Source: Ophioceras dolichostomum (lineage: Eukaryota; Ascomycota; Sordariomycetes; Magnaporthales; Ophioceraceae). From it: a stretch of DNA of 51,996 nucleotides. The notes beneath the pieces are model-generated. The model ran no database searches. It was not told the origin of the DNA and saw nothing but the letters and a program-made list of their open reading frames with translations. Of this stretch, positions 31,357-42,758 are shown piece by piece. Both the position numbers and the translations under genes were made by a program. How positions within the stretch are numbered: position 1 is the stretch's first letter; each line of letters opens with the position of its first letter. The DNA lies in assembly GCA_003049485.1 (NCBI GenBank), contig PYST01000289.1, forward strand, positions 1 to 51,996, read 5' to 3'.

Positions 31357-32560
31357 TCAGGCCTGCGAAGCAACCGCCGCCGCCGCCGCCGGGGCGGCTG
31401 CTGGTGCGTCGATATAGGCGATGTCCTTCGGCTTCCCCTTGCTATCGCACGACGCGAACCGCCACATGCCCTTGAACTTGGGAAGGTACCACCACTTGAT
31501 GAGGGCCAGCACCGGCCACGGGACCGGCGGCCACGACGGCAGCGGGCCCTGCGCGCCGGGGAAGGTGACGTCGTGGTTCTGGAGCATGAAGGGGAAGGCT
31601 TTTGTCTGATTGAAGGGGAGGAAGGAGTTGAAAAAGGGGTTAGTTTTCTGAACTAGGAGGGGAGAAGAAGGGGATGATAGAGTTGTGTAGGGAAGGTCGG
31701 TGGGTAGGTTAGGTATGAAGGTAGGTTGGACGTTGGGTATTCATTCCCTCGCCCCCATGGCACACTCCCTCCGTATCATTGATTCCAACTGTTCCCTCTC
31801 ACTCACCTTCGCAAAAGGGTTGCCGTCACCCTTCTTGACGATCTTCTGCACCATCCCGTCGAACCACTCCTTCCAGTCCACCTTGTCCTCGTGCTTCTCG
31901 ACCTCCAGGAGCGTCCCGATCTCGTCGTGCAGGTGCGCGGTCAGCACCGGCATGAAGCCGTCGATGATGCCCTTCAGCTTCCGCCCGTCGTACTGCTCCC
32001 CTCCCTCCTCGACGGCGTTGAGGTAGGCCAGGTACCGCTCCAGCCCGACGTGGAACGCGGCGTGCTGCTCGACGTTGGCCGCCATCAGGCCCGCCTCGCC
32101 GCAGATCTCCTCGATGCCGGGGAAGATGAGCTCCTCCTCGCCGTCGTGGTGCTCCTCGAGCGTCAGCCCCCACGTCAGGCAGTAGCCGACGAAGTCGGAC
32201 ACGACGTCTGCCGGCTCGTTTTGGACGTTGAGGCACTGGAGGTAGATCGTGTTCATGCTGTTTTGGTTGGGAAGTTTAGCGGTTAGTACCCTGAGGAGGT
32301 ATGCATGGCTCCTGATCTTATTCACTCCTATTTCCCCCCCTTCTCTCTCTCTCTCTCCTCTCCTCTTTCCTTTAGGCTGGGAAGGCGGTTTTTTTTGGAG
32401 GACTTGGCGATGTGACTTACCCCCTGATGAACATGTTGTGGACAATAATCATCTCACCCACCATCATATGGGACTTCTTGACCTTTCCGTCTATAACCGG
32501 GAGCCGACTGGCGGGGATGAGGTCGAACGGTCCGTCTGCCCACTGCTTTTTCGTCGCCAT
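31357..32560 (-). CDS. Hemerythrin (HHE cation-binding) domain protein
   Basis: Predicted non-heme di-iron four-helix protein; fungal members are poorly characterised and may bind oxygen or buffer metal. Exons 32560..32421, 32257..31807 and 31605..31357 give 279 aa. Exon 1 carries WADGPFDLIPASRLP and the first metal-ligand helix (MIIVHNMFIRG). The HHE core has LTLEEHHDGEEELIFPGIE, VEQHAAFHVGLERYL and LTAHLHDEIGTLLE, the expected His and Glu ligand set. A C-terminal extension (PVPWPVLALIKWWYLPKFKGMW) is Trp/Pro-rich and ends in a poly-Ala tail (AAAPAAAAAVASQA). Splice phases are consistent throughout. No partner gene is apparent nearby. Confidence 0.93.
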
Positions 32561-34265
32561 TTTTCAAAACCCGTGTTTTCTGAAATGGGAAACTTGATGA
32601 GGGAGAGCAAGGCTTCTGCAGGAATAGAGTAAAGTCCGTATCCTTAGTGTTGGGATGAAAAGGTATCTAGTAGACTGTCTCTGTCTTGCGTCTTACAGCT
32701 TCGCTCTAGCCTAGAGGCATCACCGAGGTGGACTGCCAGACGTCTCTCTTTATATTCCTGTTCGACCTGCGACCATCCCCCTGGTTCGGTCCCAAAATGG
32801 GCAGGCATTCTGGTCGAGTGCTATACGGAGAATACCCACCACGCTACGTAGTAGAGGCTCACGTCGAGCTCCATCCCAGAAGTCCACAACCAACGCGAAG
32901 GTGCCGATCAACTGGATCAATGATGACGGGTAGGGCTCACTGGCCCGGTGCTTGGCTCGACTGGGCAGCTCCCTGACCCAGTGTTTGTTGCTGGATGCAT
33001 GCTGCCTGGCTGCCTGGCACGCTGGAAGACACCGTATGCTTGCTTGCAGGGCTGGAATGGGGCCTTGCTATGCTTGCTTACCACCTCCACATGCAGCAAC
33101 AAGCCCCACGCAAGAGGCGATGAGAGCCTCTCAATCAGCCCCCATCCATCGCCGTACCCGTCAGCCAGCCACTGCCCTCCAACGACACCGCAGTGTATCC
33201 AAAACAGTCCATGCTCCCGAGTGCTGCTGTGAATCTGACCGCCTGACCGGTACCATCCCTCCGGCTCGCTGTCGCAGAAAACGTTCTAAGAAAGTTTGTG
33301 GAAGAAACGGCTTTTGATGTGTGTGTTCTAAACCCAGTTCGGGGTCGCCAGCCAACTCCTGTCAGACCGGCGAGACGGGGTAATTTGGGCGGGGGTTTAA
33401 ACGACAGGAACAAAGTTGGAATAAGAAAACGTCAGAACTTTAGTAGCTGTTGGCAGCCCGTCACTGGTGACTAGGCTGGCAGGATTGGCATCAAATAGGA
33501 ATAAGATCGCTCGGCCAGGCTAGCCTAGTGCTCATCCTCGCAAATCCCAAGCCCCACGAGGGAACAACGTTGCCCTGCGCTTCCCCATATCGTGGATTAC
33601 TCACGAGGTTTAGGTGCGCCCTGGTTGGCTCGTTCGCTTTTGATCTTGGGCTCGGAAGGTCTGATAGGTATAGCAAGGAACGACAAATACGAACATATTA
33701 TCACCAAATTTCCAGGCAAATTGGTGTAGGATAATCGTTGAGATGGGGGCATGGGAGGCTTTCCGGTGGGAGATGTTACATTCATCTTGCAATAGTGGAG
33801 GCATATGCCTTCCTGTTGACAGAAACAGAAACTTAAGCCACGAGGGACGGCGTCGTCGTTGAGCCTCGCATTGACACACGTATAGATGTATGTACCTACA
33901 ATTCCGAACTTCAATGGTAAAAATCCCTATTTCGCACGCGTTTTCGAAATGCCCCGCATACATCTCTTGGTCTGGTGCACATCGCTGGGAAGTTCCCATA
34001 TGAGGATGCAACATTCCTAGCTATTGCCATGTAAATGCCATCATGGCTATAGCAGCCAGTATCAGCAACAGCAGTGGTAGTATCAGTAGTATCTAATTTG
34101 CAATACCAGGTCGTCGTCTCCCATCGAATGCTATCCGAATGCTATCCCAGTGCCAGCTATCCTCAGCCCCAAAAGCGTATGTGCCCACCAAAGCAAGTCC
34201 TCTCCTCTACTAAGACACCCCTACCCCAGCCCAAGCCAAACCAATATGAAGCTCTCTTCTCTTGT
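32561..34265. other. Intergenic region
   Basis: 1.7 kb between the start of the hemerythrin-domain gene and the 3' end of CDC45. Codon-like patterns are absent; no coding sequence, repeat or element was recognised. Confidence 0.5.
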
Positions 34266-37125
34266 CTACCCCACAACAGCCTTCATGCTCAAGCTCTCCA
34301 AAAAGCCGCCGAGATCCTCCTTCTTGACCTCCACGACGCAGTGCTCGAAGCTATCGATGCGCACCCGCGCGTTCGTCTCCGCGACGACCTCCTGAAACGC
34401 GTTCCCGAACCGGTTCAGCCCGCACCCCTTCCCTCGCGAGCGGGAAGAGGGGTCCCCTTCTTCATCATCATCATCGTCATCACTGTCATCTTCGGACTCG
34501 GATTCCGACATATCGGATCCCTCCGATTCCGTCTCATCATCATCTTCGTCCTCCAGTCCCGCCGCCTCCCTCGCCTTGCGCTTCTCCTCGCGGATCTTCT
34601 GCCTCGCCCTGCGGCTCTCCTCGCGCGCCTTCGCCTTCGCGGCCTTCGCCTCCGCCTTCTCCTTCTTCTTTTTCTCCTTCTCCGCGGACAACGCACCACC
34701 AGGACCGCCGCCGCTAGTAACAGCGCCGCCGCCTCCCCCACCGGTGCCGACGACGACGTAGATGCCGCGCTTCTCGTCCAGCGACGCGACCACCAGCGGA
34801 GTGCCGCGCCCGCCGTTGCTGAGGCGGCCGGTGGTCTCCTTTTCTTGTTCCGCGAGCGCCTCGCCGACCCAGAGCGCCAGCTTCGTGAGGGCGCCGGGGT
34901 GGTTGAAGACGGCGGCGTCGGGGCTGTCCTTCACGATGCACATGCGGAAGGCGCGCAGGTGGGTGATCTGCTTCTTCTTCAGGACGGTGGTGCCGGTGTT
35001 GAAGATGGCGCGGTGCAGGAATTGGGCCGTAGGTAGGCCAAGCTTGAGTGCTTCGATGCTGCAGGAGCGAGTTGCAGGGTCAGTCTATGCATGCGAGCTA
35101 TTTCCATCCATTCGTGGAGGGAAAGATGGGGGTATGCCGTATTTTGCGTCAACGTACTCTTCTAATGCGTCGTAGGCTTCCCAAAACCTGGGGAGCCACT
35201 CTTCAGTCTGCATCTCGAGATGGTTGTCCTCGGGCTCCTGCAAAAGTTGTGATCCGCCGCTCCCAGCCCCGCCATCGGTCGCCGAGGAGGCTGCGTGCTT
35301 ACCGACTTCAAGTAGGGCGCCGACTACAACGGCGACGTCCTGGGCGCTGAGAGTGGCGCGCCAACCCCAGCTCCGGACGAACCCCCAGCCGTCCTTGGCG
35401 CCCGCGCGGTCACGGCCGTCCGTGTCAACGGTGGGCACCATATCGTCCAGGTTGTACAACGACGCGTACTTGAGGAGTTTGACGCGCAGCTCGCGCTTGA
35501 GGACCATGTCCATGTGGGTGTAGCTCTGCCTGCACTGCACGAGGCTGACGCCCATCTTGGCGAAAAGCTTGTGCAGCCGCTTGAGGCCCGTCTCGCTCCA
35601 CATCTTGAGGCGGGAGAAGAGATAAGGCGAGTGGAGCATGCTGTCGTAGAGACTCCAATGGCGGATGAGGAGGAATTTCGGCTCCGGCGAGAGGCGGATG
35701 CTGGTGTCCTCCGGGCTCCGCGCGGTTGTGGGGATGATGCCGGCCCCGTCCGTGGAAACCCGGCCCAGTGCACCACCACCCACCTCCGGCGGGTTTAAGC
35801 GCCGGACCTCGTCCCGCAGGAGCTGCCGAATCCTAACCCCTCGCATCCCCATCCAGCCCGACGCATGTCTGGAGGTTGACGAGCTTCTAGCAGCGACTGC
35901 CACCCCTGCCGAGGACCGTCCGTAGAGCTCCATTGACGTGACGCCGACAATGGCCAACCATAGCAGGTCATTGTCTTCTCGGCCAAGTTCGGACGCCAGG
36001 GAGTAGATCATAGACGAGATTGGCTCCGAGTATGAGGTGCCCATCCGGTAGTATTTCCGCAACGTATCCTCCTTCTCCCGCCGGAGACGTAGCAGACGCC
36101 GCCGCAATGTGCGTGCCGATGGCGGCTTGGGTGGCTGGGCACCTGACGGTGGTTCGGCCGGGTCGCTGGACGAAAATAACGCCGGGTCCTGGAGTGAAAC
36201 CAGGCCGCGTCGCTCGGGGCGTCGAGGGGATTCGGGAATTGAACTCGACTGAATCCAGTGAGGTCAGTCAAAAGCATCACTCCATGAAAAGGGTGAAAGT
36301 GACGGCTGTCATTGTGCTGTTTCGTTTAGATAGACTCACCGAGTTGCTACGCCGGCGTTGCCTCGGCCGATCATCGTCATCATCACTGCTCTCCTCGTCG
36401 TCGCGGGCGTCAGACCAAGACTTGCGCTTCTGGCCTGCTCTTGCAGAAGGCCCGGCCTCATGCCCTTCGTCATCGTCATCGTCACTGTCCGAGTCGCTTT
36501 CGTCCAGGTCCTCGCCATTATCTTCCACCTCAGGCATGTCGACCAGAGACACATAGGCGCCTCGCTCTGCCTCGAGGCCATCCTCGATGTCACCGTCGTC
36601 AAAGACAACAACGCCGCCCTTCGAAGGGTTGTATGAGTGCGTGATGCGGCCGCTCACGACGCCGGCGGGAGCGCGTGCGGAGTATGTGCGCGCCACCTCG
36701 GTCTCGGGCTCCAGAGCAAAGCCGCCAAAGACGTTTCCCAGGTTCCACGGCCGGTGGGAGTCGATCACCCAGACCTCGACGCCTCCAAAGGGATTCTCGT
36801 CCCCGTCTTGCTCCAGGCCGAGCATCGTGCCCAGGTCCACCATGCCGCCGACGCCGAGGCACACGACGACGCCGCCGGAGCCACCACGGGACTCCATCAT
36901 AGGGGCCACCAGCTCTTGTCCGACGCGCTCGAGGTCGGCATAGCCCGCGACCGGCTGGATCTTGTGGGGGATGTAGTCGTGCTTCAGCAGGCGGGTGAGG
37001 ATGCGGCACGCGCAGAGGGCGTCCGGCTCGAGCGCGACGAGGACGAGGACGGGCGGTGCGAGTGCGTGGCGCGTCTTCTGCAGGTGCAGGTAGAGCTTCG
37101 AGATGAGGGAGCGCGGTAGATGCAT
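34266..37125 (-). CDS. CDC45: DNA replication initiation factor Cdc45
   Basis: Component of the CMG replicative helicase (Cdc45-Mcm2-7-GINS), loaded at origins in S phase. Exons 37125..36340, 36248..35158 and 35058..34266 give 889 aa, within the range for filamentous fungi. The N-terminus is a RecJ-like fold (MHLPRSLISKLYLHLQ, VLVALEPDALCACRILTRLL, VWVIDSHRPWNLGNVFGG). An acidic, low-complexity region (DESDSDSDDDDDEGHE) follows. Exon 2 continues with TSYSEPISSMIYSLASELG, LLWLAIVGVTSMELYG and GVSLVQCRQSYTHMDM. Exon 3 carries IEALKLGLPTAQFLHRAIFN, the ALTKLALWVGEAL block and a C-terminal KEDLGGFLESLSMKAVVG. A second acidic and basic insert (EKEKKKKEKAEAKAAKAKAR, DDSDDDDDDEEG) sits inside the last domain. 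Three MCB boxes lie upstream. Confidence 0.96.
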
Positions 37126-37150
37126 GGCTAGCAGTTGGATCTATATCTAT

Positions 37151-37156
37151 ACGCGT
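37151..37156. promoter_or_regulatory. MCB element ACGCGT upstream of CDC45
   Basis: It lies 26 bp before the CDC45 start codon. ACGCGT is the MluI cell-cycle box bound by MBF (Mbp1/Swi6) at G1/S genes. It is the nearest of three copies within 420 bp. Confidence 0.5.
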
Positions 37157-37300
37157 CTGGCGCCGTAGCTAGGAGACTCATGGATGCTGGTAGGCGGGCC
37201 GTTCCTCTCTCTCTCCCTCCCTCTATCTCTGTCGTTGTCGTTACTTTGGAGCTGGTTGCTGCAAGTTGGGCATTGGGTCCCTGCCAGGGTGTGCTCCCTC

Positions 37301-37306
37301 ACGCGT
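37301..37306. promoter_or_regulatory. MCB element ACGCGT upstream of CDC45
   Basis: Second copy, 176 bp before the start codon, inside CACGCGTGCGTGCG. Confidence 0.55.
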
Positions 37307-37538
37307 GCGTGCGAACACTAAAAACCGAGATAGATGGCAGTGAATAAAAGACCAGATTCTATCAGATGTGTGCGATGTCGATATGCCGTAAAAAATGAAG
37401 GGAAACAGGCGGGCTACATACAATGAAGCGAGCGCCGAAAATCAACGTCTATGTACGAAGGAATTGAGTGGTCAAAGACGAGTGAAAGTTGAATTGGATG
37501 GATGACCGGGACACCCCGTAAATGTGTTATGCTGGAAG

Positions 37539-37544
37539 ACGCGT
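37539..37544. promoter_or_regulatory. MCB element ACGCGT upstream of CDC45
   Basis: Third copy, 414 bp before the start codon. A near match, TGACGCGAC, follows about 20 bp further on. Confidence 0.5.
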
Positions 37545-40414
37545 TGTGGAGAGGGGCTGACGCGACTGGAAGCCGCCAGTATCCCAGCTAAAATGCATGT
37601 CGGCCGCGCGACGGCCCGTCAGCGACTGGATTGGACCGCATCCACCCACCTTCCGAGTTGGGCAACACTGGTTTGAATCCCCTCGCGCCATCCCGTCTCG
37701 AAAACTCAATTGCTACGCTTCGAGCCTCGAACCTTCAACTGTTGGACTCTTCTCATCTCCTCCATCAGAGCTTCGGGTTTCTACTCGATCTCCTTCAAGT
37801 TCATTGCTTGCAGCAGCCTGCTCTCACTCTCTCTGGCCCGCCCTCTTGCGATCCCGATTTCAGTGCCCGGTCTGCCGAGTTTGGCCATGTCCTTATTCCG
37901 TAGATTCAACTCCTCTCCGAAGTGGATGAGGTACCCTGGAGTCACACCCTTGGTTGGTGCACACCATTCTCATCGTGAGATAGAAGAGGCGGTGTGCTGG
38001 TTTTGTATGTGCAGTTGTGCGATGCGGAGGCTTCTTAATGCCACAGAGCGCCAGCATGCGATGTGCAGTCCTCACTGACGAAGCCGCCACCCCCTTCCCC
38101 CTTCTCCCCTCCATGTCCTCTCCCGTGACTCCCGAGTGATGCCCGATCAAAACCATCAACCAGTGTGCCCGCGAAAACTTTCAGTTCGCTCTCACTCCTT
38201 TTCGGTCACATGCAACCCATCCCGAATTCCCTCCCGCAGTGCAGTCGTCGTCTTCATCAATGGTACCGAGGGAACGGATGAGCCAAAATACCTGATTCTC
38301 CAAGAAGGCCTGCCACCCCTCACCACAGGCAGTCCATATGCAGTCATTCTGCAGGTCGCCACGCCGTGTTGCCCCGTCACCGTCGACTGATTGGGCTGCT
38401 GTTGTTCAGATGGGGTACGCTTGCGGCATATTTGCATCCCTGAGGTTTGTTTGTATTGCTTGCTAGAGCACGAACAGGGATACAATAAGCCTTGAGCGAA
38501 GAGGATAAACAGAAGGAAGACAGCCTGTCTCCCGGTCTCGACGGGACTGTGAAGGTATCGGCTGCATTGAGCGACCATTCTTCGAGGGAAGCTGGCAACA
38601 GTATCTCCAGTGCTGGCTGCTGGCCCCCTTACCAAGCGGTCGGGTCACCCCACAGTCGGGTCAAGGACAAACTCAGGTCGTTTGCTCTGATCTTCAGGTT
38701 TCCCTCAGCGGCTGATCCCGCCGTAAAGTTTATTTTCAGCCGCTGGAGGGCTATCGGCTCCGCCGTAACCCCTTCGCAAAGTACCACCGACCATACTTTA
38801 TATATAGGAGCTCGATCGAACTCGCCTCGCTCAATACCAACGACCTGAAAAAAACTGTGACCTTTATCGGGCTTTTCGGACCCAAAGTTTGTCCTCGGCA
38901 CTACACTCCATGTGGAGTTGAGACCCTTTCAGCATCTCTAACGCTCGACGAGACACAATCCTGACCAGCGAATCCACCATGCTTGGCCCTGAAAGAGGGG
39001 TATCATCCAGCAGCTACTGCCTCCAGCGCCTTGGCGAAGAAACTGAAGTTATTGCCGGCATGAATGTACCACTGGTATACCACAAACTCTCGATACTACA
39101 TCTCCTCACAGGGGGGGCGGACAAGCGTCTCCTCTCCCACCTGCCCGATGTACGCTACGGTCTGTTTTTGTCCGATGGGTCTGTCTTGTCTGTCTTTGTC
39201 TTTCTGGCGTGTCCCGCTTCAAGCCAAGCAAGTATTTGCTGCCCTGGATCTAGTGAACCTAGCTGAAGATCCTCACGGGCTCACCGTCTCCACGGCCACG
39301 ACTGGGCGGGGCGGCACTTCTTGCTCTTTCGAGCAAAGGCTCACCAGAGCAGATGGCCTTTCCCTCCTTTGGTCCGCTCAAATGCTGCCTCGTTGCGCCG
39401 TTGCCGCGTTAAAGCTCTACAACGGCTCGTACAAGGGTACAGCTTTAGCCCTCCCCCGGATGGGGGTACTAGGAATCTGGCAGTTCTGCATGTTCTGGTC
39501 TTCAGATTCTTGTTCTAGTTTCCCGCTACCCCTCCATATTCTCATTTGCTCATACTATTCGACTGATTGTGTACTCGCAAAGCCCAAGAAACACTCTCCA
39601 CATCTGGGGCAGCCCCAACCTTCTTTTCACACTGGTCTTCTCTCAGGTCTTACCCTTTTTGTTTTTTCGAGCTAGTCGATCTTCCTAACCTACAAAGACG
39701 CCAACTGCCCTATCCTTTACACACCCCGGTTACCCCTCGAGGTCTCGCGGAGTTTTTTTTTTTCTCTCCTCTCCGCGTTGCTTCTGATGCAAGTGGGCTA
39801 CCAGAGCCGGCAGGCTGGACGTTGCTCAACTGCGATGCAGAGCAGGCGGACCTACATATAATACTTCCGGCTCAGCTTCAACCCCTAGCAAACCTCACCC
39901 CAGACGACGAACTGCATGTCCCTTCCTTTTCTTCCCCTTCCACTGTCTATGACATGACGGTGACGTGCAGCTTTCGAACTTGGGGGGCTTGAAGATAACT
40001 CACCTTCAAGACCCATATTGTCCCGCTTGCACGAAGAGGCAGTCCACTTTGCTTTGTGCACTTACATCGTTGGGTCTTACCCACCTCCCCGACTTCTCAG
40101 TATCGCACTCAGCCTTCCACTCAATATTTTAGGACGCACCTTGTCAGAAGCAAGAATTGCGCATTGCATACCATCTTTTCCGTCCCTCTCACACTGGACT
40201 TTTCTGTAAAGCACACCCCAACCAACTCGGCTTACCTGCCTAGGTACCACCTACCTGGGCTCCTAGGTAGGGGGGTGTCGAGCCAACCCGATTTCTCGTA
40301 TTTGACGCTGCCCTTCTCACATACGGAGCACCGGTCCATATCTGCATGCGAATGTAGATTGCCTCGCAGCTTTCTCCACAAGCCCGGAGAGCCGCCGTCC
40401 CCGAGGCCGGAAGG

Positions 40415-41771
40415 ATGGAGCCCCACGATGAGTCCGCTACGGTGGAAGATGGCGATGGCGACGGCGGCTTCATCGAACCGGTGTCGAGCGATGCCTCTGT
40501 CGACGAGAGGGAGTTCGCCGTCACATCAGACTACGACCCCACCATTGATGACGGATCCGAAGTCTGCTCTGTCACGTCAAGTGTATACGCTCACGCACAC
40601 GAGCGTGGCCGGTGTGTAGTAGTCCAGCCCGTCCATTTCCTCCCTTCACCTAACATACCTACCTACTGTATTCAACAGCGTGCTGTCCACCTACCTTATT
40701 AACAACCCTGCTCAGGCGCTACCATGTCTACAAATATGGGCGCTACCCCATCCCAAATGACGAGGAGGAAGATTACCGAGAGAGCCTCAGGCACTCGATG
40801 ATACTTGAGCTCCTCGATGGCCGGTTGTTTTTGGCGCCCATCGGCTCGAATCCCCAGAGGATCGTGGATCTTGGCACCGGGTTTGGCCAGTGGGCCATTG
40901 AAAGTGCGTCTCGCTTCCATCTCGCCCATTGCTCCAGAAAAGAGAAAGGGCCAGGCAAGGACACCTGCGGACTAATGACATGAGATGGAGCCATAGTGGG
41001 CGATCTATTTCCAAGCGCCCGAGTTACCGGCATAGACCTTTCGCCGGTCCAACCGGTCTGGGTCCCACCAAACGTTGAGTTCATTGTCGACGATATCGAA
41101 GACGACATCTGGGGCAGGGCGTCCTCCTTCGATTACGTCCATCTGCGCATCACGGCGAGCGTACTCAAGGACCCGATCAAGGTTGCGGCCACCGCACTGT
41201 CGTACGTTGAACCTACCTCCCTCCCTTCCTCCCTACCTATTCTCCCATCAGGGAGTCTGAACCCCCCTCAAACCTTTCATCCCCTCAAAGCAGATCTCAG
41301 AATCCCTGACGGCCACTCAGAAGGTTGAAACCAGGGGGATGGATAGAATTCCAGGAAATATTTCCTCGCCTCTCCTGCGACGACGGCACCATGCCGGACG
41401 ACTACCCCGTGGTCAAGTTCTACGACGCGATGCACAAGTTCCTCGGCGACGCCGGCTTCCACATGTTCGTGGCCGAGGTGCTCCCCGCGGAGCTGGAGCG
41501 GCTGGGCTACGTCAACGTGCAGCGCAAGGTGATCAACATCCCCGTCGGGCCCTGGGCGAAGAGCCGCCGGCTGTCCATGGCGGGCTACCTCTTCCGAATC
41601 GTGCTGGCCGGCTTCTTCCCCATCTTCACCGAGAGGGCCGCGCAGCTCGGCATGTCGGCCGAGGAGATGGAGGAGCTGTGTCGCGCGACGACGGCGGCCA
41701 TGCACGAGCAGTGGAGGAGGGTGCACGCTTATGTGCCTTTCCACTTTGTTTGGGCTCAGAAGCCATTATAG
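40415..41771 (+). CDS. LaeA-like SAM-dependent methyltransferase (copy 1)
   Basis: Class I methyltransferase of the large fungal LaeA-like family; LaeA itself is a global regulator of secondary metabolism, but most relatives have no known substrate. Exons 40415..40611, 40716..40903, 40997..41201 and 41324..41771 give 345 aa. The acidic N-terminus (VSSDASVDEREFAVTSDYD) is typical. The family signature RYHVYKYGRYPIPNDEEE is restored by the first splice. SAM motif I is RIVDLGTGFGQWAIE, and GIDLSPVQPVWVPPNVEFIV supplies the acidic loop. LKPGGWIEFQE follows the third splice. The gene points toward a second, divergent-in-sequence family member 1 kb away. Confidence 0.93.
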
Positions 41772-42758
41772 GAATATATAAGGATACCTGAGGCATTTGA
41801 CCCCCCTGCTTACACATCGTGCTTATCCTGACCTGTCATATCGCTACCTGCCTACTTCATATGTATGGACAGATATCTTCCCATGGACATATCCATCATC
41901 CAACTCAGATCAGAAGAGCATGGGCTTTCATGGTAAGAGACCAGTCTAGGCGGACAGCGCGGGATCCCTCCGCCGCACCACGCAAGACAATTAGTCACAT
42001 GCGAGCTGACGAAAGTGACAGCTGCGGCGAAGCTAGCCCAGTAACCAGGACTGAGGTTCGACATACGGAATATGGGGGACGGGTGTGTGGGGTGGTGGCC
42101 TCCCGCCCTCATGTCTCTTGTTGGAAGGCTAGAAGTTCCATGCCGCTAGTCCAACCACTTTACCGAACTGAGTGTCCAGGTGTGTTCAAAGGCCGTCGGA
42201 GTTAGGCATGCAGGCCGGTTGGTTCAACACTTGACGGCCAGAATGTGTAGGTACAGAAGTAGACATGCAAGTTGGTGGTCGTGGATTCCGACGGATGCAT
42301 CACTTGAACGGGCCACTTGCATCAATATTCTTGTTCGCTTTCGCCGACATGCATGCATGCATGCAGAGGCCTACGTTGTTTAGCCGCACATGCAGCAGCT
42401 TTAAGCGAGCCGTTTGGTAATGTTGGTTAGGTAGAAGGCAAAAATGTCGAAACAGGGGTAAAATAATAGCTTCCCCGTGGCTGCCACTGATTAATGGGCG
42501 ATGAGCTCGCAGATAGCACGATGTTCAGGCGCCTCCCAAACAACTTCTGAGTACCTTGGTAAGCTAGGCACTCCGACACCATTTTCTTTTCAGCTTGAGA
42601 AACAAATCGTCCTCAAACCATCGTGCTCAAACCCAAAATCCCCCACATTGCCCCAGTCCTGGCATTGAAGGTGACTATCTAGACAGGCTAGTAAGATAGG
42701 TAGGTAACTCTAGGAACCTAAGCTACCTATCGCCCACCACCACCACCCCCCTTTCCCT
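41772..42758. other. Intergenic region between convergent methyltransferase genes
   Basis: Just under 1 kb with no coding sequence. It holds a CATGCATGCATGCATGC run near 42349-42366 and GGTAGGTAACTC/CTACCTATCG near 42697-42730. A stretch at 42120-42185 has some tRNA-like features on the minus strand but fails as a tRNA. Confidence 0.5.

Larger units (their letters stand above)
37126..40414. other. Large gene-free block between CDC45 and the first LaeA-like gene
   Basis: 3.3 kb with three MCB boxes near CDC45 and otherwise no supported gene. The longest frame (39064-39675, 203 codons) has no recognisable motif and a Cys/Ser/Leu-rich shadow-like composition. The right part is CT-rich with CCTAGGTACC/CTCCTAGGTAGG near 40235-40270, typical of a long fungal promoter. 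A non-coding transcript cannot be excluded. Confidence 0.5.

Noticed and set aside
37610..37700. Possible tRNA T-arm (GGTTTGAATCCC)
   Set aside because: The bases around it do not form a T-stem or the rest of a cloverleaf.
39064..39675. 203-codon open frame upstream of the first LaeA-like gene
   Set aside because: No motif, Cys/Ser-rich composition and no sign of conserved blocks; it most likely lies in non-coding DNA.
42120..42185. Possible tRNA or tRNA pseudogene on the minus strand
   Set aside because: A D-arm-like CACT...AGTG stem and an anticodon-stem-like GTTGG...CCAAC pair are present, but positions 8 and 33 are wrong and there is no T-arm or closing acceptor stem.
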